From assembly GCA_033002965.1 (NCBI GenBank), contig JAURVB010012890.1, positions 54,088 to 118,087 on the forward strand: 64,000 nt of DNA, written 5' to 3'. The stretch comes from Piper betle. Its lineage: Eukaryota > Streptophyta > Magnoliopsida > Piperales > Piperaceae. A program made the position numbers and the translations under genes. The number at the start of each line of letters is the position of its first letter. Position 1 is the stretch's first letter. Below, one piece after another: positions 1 to 11,546 of the stretch. The notes beneath the pieces were generated by a model. That model searched no databases, was not told the origin of the DNA, and saw only the letters and a list, made by a program, of their open reading frames with translations.

Positions 1-858
1 TTATATAGGTCTTAAATATTTGCTAGGACAAAATATTTTCCTTGGAAGAGTACATTTTTAGCTCAAGATGTTCTGGAACTAGAAATATGATGCACTTAAT
101 TGTCAGAGCCAGATGCTAACACAAAATGAATAAGAAAAAAATTCAACCAAATGCACTCTTATATCAGCCAAACTGAACGAATTGAATAGACGAGAGCAAT
201 GCCAGCTTGTTCCAATGTTAAGCATGAAATGTTCTGGGAAACACTCCAATTTTGTTTTGAAGAATTATAAGCTATTCCTGTTAGTTCCTTACATATCGTC
301 CATGAAGGCGTTTATATCTCCCTTTTAATTGACACATAATTTACATTTTGTTGATCTCAAATAACTGTTTGATTAAATGACACTTTCGCATCTTGAACTA
401 TCACTTATGATATGATGTTTGTTAGCTCTTTTTCTCTATAAAAAAAATAGTATGAAAAGAAGATTATAAACATTTTTGTTTATGTTTACTATTAGATATT
501 ATTTTATGCCAATTTTAATATGGAACTATACAGTTTTGTATGCCAACACAGATATTCTGAGTAACTCATTATTAATTATATCATGATGGAAGGGGTGATG
601 GTCAAGTAGTTGTATAGATATTTGAGGTGGTGACGTCTAAATATACAATTTCTTTTTAATTTTTTTCTTGAGTTACTTGAATATGAGAAAGTAAAATATA
701 TCCCAGGTATCTTCTCACCTGCAGTAGATGTGTCTTGGTATTATCCTGCTCATAGCGATATTATCTTGCTCATCTCGTGTTTATAGGTTTGTTTTTGTGA
801 ATAATGTGGTATCAAGAGTTATTAAGGATTTTGTTTATTTTTCATTGGTTTATCCTAG
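1..858 (+). other. Intron sequence of the membrane-protein gene
   Basis: AT-rich, no supportable exon. It ends in a pyrimidine-rich tract and acceptor AG at 857-858, just before the first exon seen. I treat it as intron of the gene running off the left edge; an additional small exon here cannot be excluded. Confidence 0.6.
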
Positions 859-3800
859 TGATGGGCTCCATGAAGTGGCCTCTGACAAGGTTAGATATAT
901 ATGGATCATTAAAGACAAATGGTCAAAACTGCATTGAGACTAGGAATCAAAATGGCACTTCAATGGGTGGGATGGGTGGTGGATCTGGCGGGACTGTTCT
1001 TCTCTTTTTGCAGCATCTCACTCTTGGTGAAAATTCTTCCTTGTCCCTTTCTGGTGGTCACGGTTGCTCAATTGGTGGTGGAGGTGGTGGTGGAGGGCGC
1101 GTCCATTTCGACTGGTCTAAAATTGCAGTTGGAGATGAATATGTGCAGATTGCTTCTGTTAATGGTACAATTGATGTTGGGTATGCTACAGGTGTCTCTT
1201 ATAAATGACATGATCTATTTTTGGGTTGTTACTGTTAGCTTTACTGGTTGTTTTTGGCGCAGAGGAGGCTTTGGTAGTGGCAATGGAAACGATGGAGAGG
1301 AAGGAACAATGACAGGAAAGAAATGCCCGGAAGGCCTTTACGGCACATTTTGCAATGTATATTTCATTATTATTGATGCTGAGGCGTTTATTTGAACTAT
1401 ATCTCTGTGTGTTAAGTATTAGACGTTTGGTTAATGAACCACTTTCGTATCTCATATGACATCATTGGTCTATTGTAATATTGGTACAAAATTCTGATAT
1501 TTTAATTTTTCTAGACCATAATTAAAGCTAGGCTTAAGTAGTCCCTTTCTTTACAACTCTTAAATGTGCAGGGGAACAATTAACTAACATGTATCAGACA
1601 TGATCTTGGTCCAAATTATCTAAATTTTAACATGCTCTAGATTTGAAGTGCTTGATAAGGTCATGCTCTTCTTGGTTCAGTTATCAATTTGTTACTTGAT
1701 TCTTTGTAGTAAAATAATAAATATGTGCTCAGGAATGCCCTATTGGTACCTTCAAAGATGTTGAAGGCTCTGATCTGACCATGTGCACTGCCTGCTCACT
1801 TGAACTTCTTCCTTATCGAGCAAATTTTATATATGTGCGAGGTACTTTTTCCCTTTATCATTTATTCTCTTCAGAGGAGAAAGCAATAAATTGATGCCAA
1901 TCATTCTGCTAGTTGGTAATTTTCAAGAATTATTTATCCTATTCAAAGTATCCACTTGACATTTGTTTTTATCTGGTTTTGCAGGTGGAGTCACTAAATC
2001 GTCTTGTCCCTATAAGTGTGTATCTGACAAATATAAGATGCCAAACTGCTATACCCCACTCGAGGATCTAATATACACATTTGGAGGACCCTGGCCTTTT
2101 GCTATATTGTTGGCATTCACATTGGTGATCCTTGCAGTTTTGCTGAGTGCTGTTAGAATTAAATTTGTTGGAACCGATTATTCTCATCATCCAGTAACTT
2201 CAAGGGACCGCCATGGTCCAGATCCTTTCCCTATCTTTTATCTTTGGCTGAGGTAACTGCGTTGTAGCTGAGGTTAACAATCTTTTTTTCCTGTCGAAAA
2301 GCAGTTTGATTATGTCTCCTTAATATTGATTATTAGGTTCGTGGGAGTGACAGAGCTGAAGTAAGTCAAAGCCACATTCACAGAATGTATTTTATGGGTC
2401 CTAATACGTTCCGGGAGCCATGGCATCTTCCATATTCTCCACCTGATGCAATAATCGAAATTGTGTAAGTGCATGGTTTCTTTCTTCACGTATCAACATA
2501 TCATTGAACTTTCAGTTCCATGTGTAACTCATGCTCATGCACATATTGACATTTTTCTTTGTTTAACACCTCAGATGTTGGTTCTCTTTTTTCTGGAATG
2601 AATTGGCAGGTATGAAGATGCCTTCAATAGGTTTATTGATGAGATAAACTCTGTTGCAGCTTATGAATGGTGGGAAGGGTCAATCCATAGCATTCTTTCG
2701 GTACTTGCATACCCATGTGCCTGGTCTTGGAAGCAGTGGTGCCGAAGAAATAAGATCCATCGGCTTCAGGAATATGTGAAGTCAGAATATGATCATGCAT
2801 GCCTTCGTTCCTGCAGATCAAGAGCTCTTTACCAAGGGATGAAGGTTTGCTTTTGTAGGTCCATTGGTGCAAAACTAGGAATATTTTTAGGAATTAGGAA
2901 TGCATTTTCTTTCTTCATATTTTCTAGCTTATTACTGCTGTTAAGTAGAGTGTTGGCTTTCCTCCTTCTTCTTCTTCTTCTTCTTCTTTCAGGGTCGCTT
3001 ATACAATATGGTTTGTAGGTGGGCTCAACTCCTGATTTGATGGTCGCATACATTGAATTCTTTCTTGGAGGAGATGAAAAGAGACATGATATGTCTTCTA
3101 CCCAACAAAGATTTCCTTTGTGTATCATTTTTGGGGGTGATGGAAGTTACATGTCGCCTTATAATCTTTACACAGACTCATTGCTAACAAACATAATTAG
3201 TCAGGTACTGACTTTTGTTATAAGTGTCCTGTCTACTCTGCTTCCTATCTTTTGCTTTCTACATGTTAGAGTCTTTATATTTTGTTTTTTTTAATGTGCA
3301 TTTATTCCCCTATTTCTTTCTTTTCTGTTTGACATTTTAGATTTTTCTTTTGTCTTCATCGTAAGGGGTGCTGGCTAGTTCCCTAGGCTTTATTTCTAGA
3401 ATTCAGTCTCCAATTTTTTGTCATCAACATCCGCAAGTTGCAGTTGATTAGGACCTGGATACAGTTCCTCTTGTGCCCCTTCTCTTGATCCGAGACTGTC
3501 ACTTAAATTATACACCACACCTTTCCTGATTGCCCCCATCCGTATCCTCTTGACACTTTCTCTGTTTGTCTTAATTATTTTTACAAGTGCATGCCATATA
3601 TCTTTCTCCCATCTTTGTGGTTGTGAAATGGATTCTAGTCTTCCAGTTTGTTCTATTACTATGACCACCTTTCCATGAAGAAACCACGAGACCAACTAAA
3701 TATTCAAGAAAATCAGGTGTAAGATTTAGCCGTAGCACCCAATCACAAGCTCACATGATTACACCCATGTTACTGTTTGAGGGCAGTGTTGATATTTAAA

Positions 3801-6018
3801 CACACTTGGCACCTTCTTCTACCAATTTGTGATGTGGGATTGTGACCAAGGAGGTTGTAAGTCCTTAAGACATATTTGGGTTTCAAATATAACTTGGTCT
3901 CGTTAAAAGTGTTTTAGCTCATTAATTTTATTGTTTTGAGTAAACAAAATAAGTTAACCTTGCTAATGCTCATGCATTGCCGGTCCCAAACCTAAGTAAT
4001 GGTGGAGGGCTGGAATTAGGAAGGGAATCCATGTCCCTTATCTCTTTCCATTATAATAGAAGGTAAAGAAGAAGTAAAAAGAAGGTTCTAAAAGACTGCT
4101 TAGTTTAGCAGAAGTTGGTTTCCTGTAGAGTCTTTCTTTTTTATGCCTGATGGTTATAACTAGCATCTATTGTAATGATCCAGTATGCTCCTCCTGCTAT
4201 GTGGAATCGTTTTATTACCGGTCTCAACGCTCAACTAAGAACTGTGAGGCAGGGATCCATTCGTTGTGCTTTAGTTCCTGTAATCAGTTGGATGAATAGC
4301 CATGGAAATCCCCAACTCCAGGCTCATGGTTTTCGGGTTGAGCTGGGTTGGTTCCAAGCTACTGCCTCAGGCTATTATCAATTGGGTATCTTGGTGTCTA
4401 CTGGGGATTTCATTTTGCAAATTCCACATGAGATAGTGAATGCAGCCACCAACCTTCCCAGGTACTGTTAGGCTCATTACATTCAACATATACTTGGAAT
4501 CAAATTGGAGTAATTTTCGTGTGAGATTTTGTATATATTAAATACTAATACCCTTATGCCAACTGAAGTGTCACTGATGAATTATTATGGTACATACTTG
4601 TAGTCTCATGCTAATTAAATGGCTCTTGTCAATGTTTGCACCACGGTGTTGGGTGAGTTGCAATATGTTTATTTCATAAAAGAAATGGCTTCATGTGTAG
4701 GAAAAATACCGCAAATGCCCATAAGGTGTCCAAGCAGTTGCAACAAGGCCATTCAAACGTCAGTCATATGACTTTGCGTAAAAGGGTAACTGGAAAGTTC
4801 AACGGGGGCATAATCAATGAGGCTACCTTGCAGTCTCTAGATTACAGAAGGGATATTCTTTATCCATTTTCACTTCTGCTACATAACACCAGACCTGTGG
4901 GCTTCAAGGTGATGCCGGTGTTTTTATGTATAATTGACAGACTTTTCTGAACTTGTTTTCATAATGGTTTTGTTTCGCCTTCCCCAGGACACTGTACAAT
5001 TGTTGATAATCGTGTTGCTCTTGGGTGATGCTTCTGTGACTCTCCTCACACTACTTCAATTCTATTGGATTTCTTTAGGGGCTTTCCTTGCTATCTTACT
5101 CGTTCTTCCTCTGTCTTTGCTCTCTCCATTCCCTGCCGGTTTGAATGCTCTTTTTAGTCAAGGGCTTAGAAGATCTTCTCTGGCTCGGGTGTATGCATTG
5201 TGGAATGTCACATCGCTGTCAAATATTGTAAGCTTTTGTCGTGGTCTCTATCACTTCTCTTTAACTTGAGAAATTTTGTGAATACTCGTGCCTTTGCCTA
5301 CTTGGTGACGAATAATTCTGCCTATTGAATTATGAGGAAGATGTGACTACCATTGTTGTATCTTCACTGTAATTTCTGGGCCTTGTGGAATGATCAACTT
5401 ATTTAGATGACCTATGAATCTAGAAATCAAAATATGGAATGTGGCTTGTTTGCTGCAGGGCTCATAGTTATGAGTAATTTTATTCGTATCTCAAAGCCAC
5501 CAGTCATATAGTGTCAGTGTCGAAAAGATATCTGTTTTGTAAGTTGGATGCCACTGTAAGCTTTATTAAGAAGCAGTAGAACTATTAGCAGTTAATTGGA
5601 ATTTGACAAGTTAATTTGTTTTGCAGCTTGTGGCTTTTATTTGTGGCATTTTACATTATGTGTTTTTACAGTACAGTATGCCCGAGACGTCTAACAGATG
5701 GAGGATTAGGAGGTATTTTTGGCTATTTTGAAAAACCATTTCTGAATAGTTTAACTGAACTTGTTGAGGATTGCTATTTTGATCTTTTGTTTTGAAAGAT
5801 TAGCAATTATTTCTTGTATCTACATTCATTCTAAATAGCAGATTTCATTTTCTTCCACTGCGGACAGGGATGACGACAAATGGTGGGTGTTGCCAACTAT
5901 CCTTCTATTGATCAAATCTATCCAAGCACGCTTTGTGGATCACCACATTGCAAACCTGGAGATTGAGGATCTTTCTTTGTATAGTTCTGACCCTGAGAGA
6001 TTTTGGGCAGGATCATAA
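859..6018 (+). CDS. Glycine-rich multi-pass membrane protein (3' part, 12 exons)
   Basis: Partial gene; earlier exons lie left of the window. Exons read from the sequence: 859-1180, 1263-1356, 1733-1841, 1985-2252, 2337-2464, 2610-2844, 3019-3204, 4184-4461, 4701-4908, 4988-5227, 5627-5712, 5868-6018, all with GT-AG introns; stop TAA at 6016-6018. They give about 767 residues. Order of parts: a glycine-rich run (GGGGGGGGRVHFDW), a cysteine-rich stretch (KCPEGLYGTFCNECP), a membrane segment (WPFAILLAFTLVILAVLLS), a conserved cytosolic block (WWEGSIHSILS, SEYDHACLRSCRSRALY, FFLGGDEKR, FGGDGSYMSPYN), then further hydrophobic helices and the ending SLYSSDPERFWAGS. This matches the plant family that includes Arabidopsis At5g11700, whose biochemical role is not established. 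Near 2230-2245 the frame shifts by one base: without an extra base exon 4 runs into a stop in exon 5. Splice assignment is otherwise phase-consistent. Confidence 0.9.
2961..2989. repeat. (CTT)n microsatellite in an intron
   Basis: Pure CTT triplets in the intron 2845-3018, shortly before the acceptor at 3017-3018, where they add to its pyrimidine tract. Confidence 0.9.
3396..3695 (-). other. Antisense open frame of 99 codons inside an intron
   Basis: An open frame opposite to the host gene, inside its 979-bp intron 3205-4183. The translation has ordinary composition (for example IKTNRESVKRIRMGA and YPGPNQLQLADVDDKK) and does not look like shifted coding sequence of the host gene. I do not recognise it. 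It could be a fragment of a mobile element or a captured coding piece that enlarged this intron; chance is also possible at this length. Confidence 0.25.
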
Positions 6019-8179
6019 TTTGTAACATAGACTGGATCTGAAGTTAAAGCTTTATACGTATAGATCATTCTTGGTGTACTCAATACTGTAAATAGGTCTC
6101 CGCCTGTGATTAGTATTTATTTGGTTCTTTCAAACAGAAAACTAGTGTTTTAGTGGTCTATCTTTAGTTTGCATAAAACAGTGTAAAGATTGTCCATAAA
6201 TGTGGTAAATCATCCTAGACTTGTGTGAGTTTTATTTCGGAGGGCATATGTTTTTGTTCTTGATGAGGCATTATGCTGTAGCTCTCGTTGATTAAACAGC
6301 TTACAACGTAGTCAAAATGCAGATTGGTCTTTTTGGTCCGAGTCTATTGAGAAAGCAGTTATGGTTATAAATTGTAAAGTGTCGAAAACTGGATAAGGTG
6401 CCCTTCATTTGCAACCTTTCTTCTTTAATTAGCTTTTTTCTTTTCTTTTAGAGATTCTGTATAAACTTTTTTATGGCAACCAAATACCCTGTAAGGCATT
6501 TAAGGGTGATATAAAAAAGGGAGAAAACCCGACAAAGATAAAAGCACTTGATTAAACAGGGTTTTACAAAGAAATTCCTCCCCCCAACCTTTTTTGGGAG
6601 AGACCCGTAAATCTGGCCGAAGTGTGAATTGTAGGTAAGGGAAGGTCGTAAATCATACCTCCATTAAGTGACTGTGCACCCTACTGTCCTCCCTTCTCAA
6701 CACCCAACTCGGGTAGATGGCAATACTAAGGCTTCCCAGTTCTGAGAGTAACCAGGTAAGTAGATAATTTTCTCAACAAAAAGAAAAAGAAGGTAAGTAG
6801 GTGGTTTCTGAAATGAGCACATAAATGCTGTGCCGCCGTTTAACCTGTGCTCCCTCTCCACGTCCACACCTCACAGGACACAACCTATCCGACGCTTTTT
6901 TATTTAATACAGTTGCGGTGGGAATGGTCCAAACCAGAATTTGGGCATCGCTCATTCCTTCAATGCCGTATACCATGCCCTTACCCACAAACACATTGAC
7001 CTCCATCAATACCCGACACCTTACCCCCTCCCTTCTTACCTCTCATTTATGGTCTAAATTAACACCCCCACTTCTTCACACTTTGCTAGGCCCGGAAAAG
7101 TCTACACGTCCTAGATAAAAATATACTAACTTGAACTTGTTTAGTGCTTGGATTTGCAAAATTCTACGTTTGACTAATCCCAAAATCTCGGGGTTTTTTA
7201 ATATTTTTTTCCCAATGCAACATATCTTGGTTTAGTTGGTCGCAAGACAACAAAACACTCCCAATCCCCATGTCAGCTACTGGAATACTGGATTTTGGTT
7301 TGTCCCTTCTCCATTTGTGGAGTCGTGTAGGTGATTAAGGAGTGAATTAATCTCGAGCTAAGCTTTTCCCCGACTTTATAAACTTATTGAAGGAGAGCAG
7401 GGAATTATGAAAAAAGAAAATAGGGGAAAAAATGGGAAATGATCGCATTGAAGGTCTTTACATGCGTGATCATATATGATTACATGCTATAAGGAGGGGT
7501 AAGGTAGAAATGGGCCCATGTGTACGTAATAACTTCATGGCATCCGTTAGTCCCACTCATAACTTTGGGTAAAAAAGTTAGACCCACTTATATTGAAGGC
7601 CCCACTTTTGTCACCACAGCATTAAAGGACAAAATTAGAATTCCAGAGGTGATATATACAATTATCCGTATTAATTAATCAACTAGTAACAAGGATCAAA
7701 TAAATACTCATCCATAGTCGGTTGGATAAAAAATATGTAGAACTCAGAGCTTTGAATTAGTGCATCAATCTTCCTTTCCGATCTCTAATCAACGACTCCT
7801 AGCAAGATAATTGTTTCTTTAATTGAATCATAACAAATTAAACACCCTGGTTGCAGAAACAGAACAGGAAGTGGAGAAACCTCAAATTCAGTTTTTGATT
7901 GAAAATCAAGAGAGACGGCACCAATCAAGCAATCAAAATCAATGATTAAAAATTTTCCAAGCATCGGTAATATATTGCTTTACCTACTAATCACAGCCAA
8001 ACCAATCTAATCTCAATCCTAATAATCACATCTTATGAAGCAAACACCCGCGTCTGCACCTCTACAGTGGGGCCCACAACATCAAGGGTAATTTTGTCTT
8101 TGCACCGTAAAACGTTTCCCATCTTTGGCCCCGGCTCGTTGATCACAAACCGGCCAGCCACCGTAAGAAATTCGAAAAA
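6019..8179. other. Intergenic, between two convergent genes
   Basis: Holds the 3' untranslated region of the membrane-protein gene (roughly to 6250) and the 3' flank of the ATL gene. The open frames here are short and of biased composition; no gene or repeat family recognised. Confidence 0.6.
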
Positions 8180-9067
8180 TTACCATCCTGCCCCTCCGAA
8201 TTTCCCTCCAAATCCCAGCTCCCGCTGCTCCGGTGGCTGCCACCGGCGAACAGACCGGATAATCGGAAGGACATCGTCCTCGACGACAGCGACGACGCCG
8301 ACGCCGACGACGCGAGGCGGTCCACGTACTCCCTCAACCACCCCTCCCCCCGCCGCCTCCGCCACCCCTTCCCCCGGCGGCTCCAGCCCCGGCTCCTTCG
8401 CACCCTCTTCCCTCACCAGCGAACCTGCCATCGTCGTCATCTGCGGCGGCGGCTCCAGTTCGAGGTCGTCGTCGAGTACGTACTCAAAGGAGCCGACCGA
8501 GTAGGACCGGCGGCGGGAGGAGGCACCGGCCGAGTCGGGGAGGCGCCGGTGGCTGACGGAGCCGATCTCGACTCGGAAGCTGCCGGAGCGGGAGGAGGGG
8601 AGGGAGGCGACGTCGTCAGCGGCTAGCCTGATGGAGGCTCGACAGAGCGGGCAGGTGAGGTTGGTAGCGAGCCAGGCGTCGATACAGGCGGCGTGGAAGG
8701 CGTGGGCGCAGGCCGGCAGCAGCCGGAGCTGGTCGTCGCCCTCGAACTGCGCGAGGCACACCGCGCAGTCCTTGCCGCCGCCTGGGAAGACGGCGGAAAA
8801 GGTGAACACCGGCAGGCGGTCCGCCGCCGACTTGGACGTTGCCTCTTCCTGCGACACGCGGAGGCTGGAGAAGGCCGGGTTGGGGCGGGCGGACTCCGAC
8901 GAGGAGCTGCTCGGGAAGCGGATGAGTCGCCGGCGGTCGAGGAAGCGGAGGAGGGTGTGGATGCCGGCGGAGAGGAGAACGATCGTCAGGATGAGTAAGA
9001 TGATGAGAATGCCAGGGTGGTTCATGCTATTCGACGGCGGCGACGGCGGCGGAACTGGCCGGTCCAT
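8180..9067 (-). CDS. ATL-type RING-H2 E3 ubiquitin ligase
   Basis: Intronless 295-residue protein, typical for the ATL family of membrane-anchored ubiquitin ligases. Order: proline-rich N-terminus; one hydrophobic helix at about residues 18-38 (ILIILLILTIVLLSAGI), the usual ATL anchor; a basic stop-transfer region; a short motif before the RING (LPVFTF); then a RING-H2 finger at about residues 99-142. Its ligands follow C-x2-C ... C-x-H-x2-H-x2-C-x10-C-x2-C (DCAVCL, LLPACAHAFHAACIDAW, TCPLCR), with the conserved proline before the third cysteine and the E2-contacting tryptophan. The tail is glycine- and valine-rich and low in complexity. Closest to the ATL4/ATL5 branch by the DCAVCL-FE-DDQLRLLP signature, but I do not assign an orthologue. 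High GC throughout. The first ATG after a TATA-like box was taken as start. Frame intact. Confidence 0.93.
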   Translation of the reverse strand: MDRPVPPPSPPSNSMNHPGILIILLILTIVLLSAGIHTLLRFLDRRRLIRFPSSSSSESARPNPAFSSLRVSQEEATSKSAADRLPVFTFSAVFPGGGKDCAVCLAQFEGDDQLRLLPACAHAFHAACIDAWLATNLTCPLCRASIRLAADDVASLPSSRSGSFRVEIGSVSHRRLPDSAGASSRRRSYSVGSFEYVLDDDLELEPPPQMTTMAGSLVREEGAKEPGLEPPGEGVAEAAGGGVVEGVRGPPRVVGVGVVAVVEDDVLPIIRSVRRWQPPEQRELGFGGKFGGAGW

Positions 9068-9111
9068 CCGCGCTTTCGCCGGCGGTAGGGAAGCAGGGCC
9101 TGTTGGGCGGT

Positions 9112-9166
9112 GGGTGATTTATAGGTGGAGGGAAGATGGGCCCATTTAGGGTAGGCCCACGATGGT
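9112..9166 (-). promoter_or_regulatory. Core promoter of the ATL gene: TATA box plus GGCCCA motifs
   Basis: On the minus strand CTATAAATC lies about 50 bp upstream of the ATL start codon. Just upstream are GGGCCCAT and a second GGCCCAC-type motif (9137-9162), the core of plant 'site II' elements bound by TCP factors. Function is inferred from position and motif only. Confidence 0.5.
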
Positions 9167-11091
9167 TCGGGGTTGGTTGAGGGAGTTAAGTGCCGCGAAG
9201 GTAGGGAAGGTGGGACCCGGTTGCTTAGTCATTTCACTGAAACCGATGGATTGTGTGCCTTTGCTCTTGTGGGCCCCGCTGATGTCGTTGTTTTTCCCCT
9301 CGATTTGGACGGGAGAAGGGGAAAAGCAATTGTGTCGCCTGACCAAGCAAATGCATGCATATATTTACATCCAAATATTTTTTAAGGAAATGTTCCAATC
9401 AAGATACGGGTATTTAAAAATGCTCTCCCACGATATCAATTAATAATTTTTTTAATTCACCCTCGACTCCAAATCATCAAACCAGTTCAATTTATACTCC
9501 AATCTTCTCTTGTATGATTTACGATAATAACTTTTTAAGAGCCAAATACTCCTAGGTAAGTAATAAATAATTTCTAAATTAAATATTTGAGCAAATTTTG
9601 TATCATCAACGACGGGCCTGGGATTTGACGTAGCACACTTGCATGATTGACTTAATTTTTTTAATTATACATATTTAAATTGTAATTATAATAATTAAGT
9701 TAATCTCCTTCAATTAAAAAAATGTAAACTAATTATATAAGTGTTACACTGAATTTTAATTAGAAATTTGCTTCAGCACTTTTACCATAAATCCCTCTCA
9801 CCCTCGTATTAGGTGCATTTAATGTGAGCCGTTTAATTACAATAATGGTTACATGGGGAAGATAAATTTGTCTAAGTTATATAAAAAAAACAACCATATA
9901 ATTTAGACGAATGACTAAATTTTTATCTCAACCACATAAATTTTTGAAATCTTGTCTTTTTTAGTAAATATTAAGGAGCTAATCCAGCAGTCACACGTTC
10001 AAACTCTCCTTGTTTTACTTCAAATTGAATTTTGAAGCTAACTTTAACCGATTCGAACATTGAGCCAAAATAAATTTATTATGTGGAATAACCGTATTGA
10101 CATATTATTCAAACACCAAAAGCCTATGATCAAGTTCAACTAATTCTTAGCTCAAGTGGCAGATACACCGATTAATAATAGGAGCGCACTTGCCCAATTT
10201 TCAAATATATGATAATTAAACAAAAAAACATAATACGAGCATAAACGAAATATATTATCTTATAATTATCCAATGAATATTTCTGGCGTTGGTGGTGCAC
10301 GTTGGCGTAATATATCACATATCTTCCGTCGCAACTGTCTAATCCAAACAAGGAGTCTAGCGTTGTGGGTGAACTAACTCATTCTATCAAAAACTTGGCA
10401 GAGAAGAGAGAGTTGGAGGTAGGATCAAAGATGAGCTGGTTGGCTCAGAGAGGATAGAAGTGTGGTCAAAACAAAACCACTGATCCTCATCTGATACAAA
10501 TCTAATTGGATTGGTTGGTGCAAGCAAGGAAGAAAGAGGCTGCTTTGGGAAAATAGGTGTTTCTTTGCTTGGTGAATACTCCTTGCAGAGGCCAGGCAAA
10601 AATACGAAGTGGGGACTTGATGGAATGGTTAGAATATACAAAGTCATGTACTGATAATGCATTAGAGTTAATGTTTTGCGTACTCGGCGTGGTATGATTT
10701 AGTCCCAGCATATATAGGTTTCTTCAACGTGTTGGGTGCAGAGATGAAGCCTTTGTGTATCTACAATTGACATATTATAATACCTAATTGTGTTATGAAG
10801 AGGTGTGGGAGTAGATTTTTCTTTGATGTGTTTGTTGAAGCGAAGAAATCGTAATGTGTCTATCTACTATCTACTATGGATATGTATGTACTGATGTGGT
10901 ATGACTTTTTTTTCCCAACTAAAGTCATGCACATCTTATCAATGTCTGTCTTATTTTAACTAAAAAATAACAAATAAGTTAACAAAAAATTCCCACTTTA
11001 TGTTCACGAAAAAGTGCCCGTCTTTAGAATAAATTGCTTTTTGGCAAGAAGGTGATGGAAGAATGGCTTATATATAAGAGTGATTAATTAA

Positions 11092-11143
<52 letters not shown>

Positions 11144-11546
11144 ATAAAGGTTATGCTACGCCAAATGGCGTTGTGATTAGGAATACATGCAGCTGCAGAT
11201 GTGTGGAGATTACTTTTTTGTGTTCATTATGGACGACCCATAAAAGTTGTAGATCTTTAAATGCGAACATCATTTATATAAAGGACAAAATATTAATTTA
11301 TAGCTTACTTTATTTTATGGTAATATCATATACTGTGATAATAAACAAGCCAAGCCTGAGCCTAGCTGGCTAGACTAGGATCCCTGTATTAGCCCTAAAC
11401 AAAACTAATTTTAGTTTTTTTTTCTAAGTTGCAAAGAGGCCAGAGAAACATGGCTTTCCCCCTTTTCCTTTTTGAAACCCATTAGTATCTCTTACTGAAA
11501 AATTTTACATTGGAAAAAAGAATGTTGGAAGCCAAATGTCGAACTA
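9167..11546. other. Intergenic, AT-rich, no supported gene
   Basis: Upstream flank of ATL and downstream flank of ALG8. Two overlapping minus-strand frames at 10387-10711 were examined and not recognised. The (TA)n array at 11097-11141 lies here. I see no recognisable mobile-element ends. Confidence 0.5.
11097..11141. repeat. (TA)n microsatellite
   Basis: About 22 uninterrupted TA dinucleotides in AT-rich intergenic DNA. Confidence 0.97.

Noticed and set aside
8631..9149. 172-codon + strand frame opposite the ATL gene
   Set aside because: Antisense shadow of a GC-rich coding sequence; the minus-strand frame has a full RING-H2 finger and membrane helix.
10387..10711. Two overlapping minus-strand frames of 69 and 91 codons
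   Set aside because: No signal peptide, domain or splice context that I recognise, and the frames overlap out of phase.
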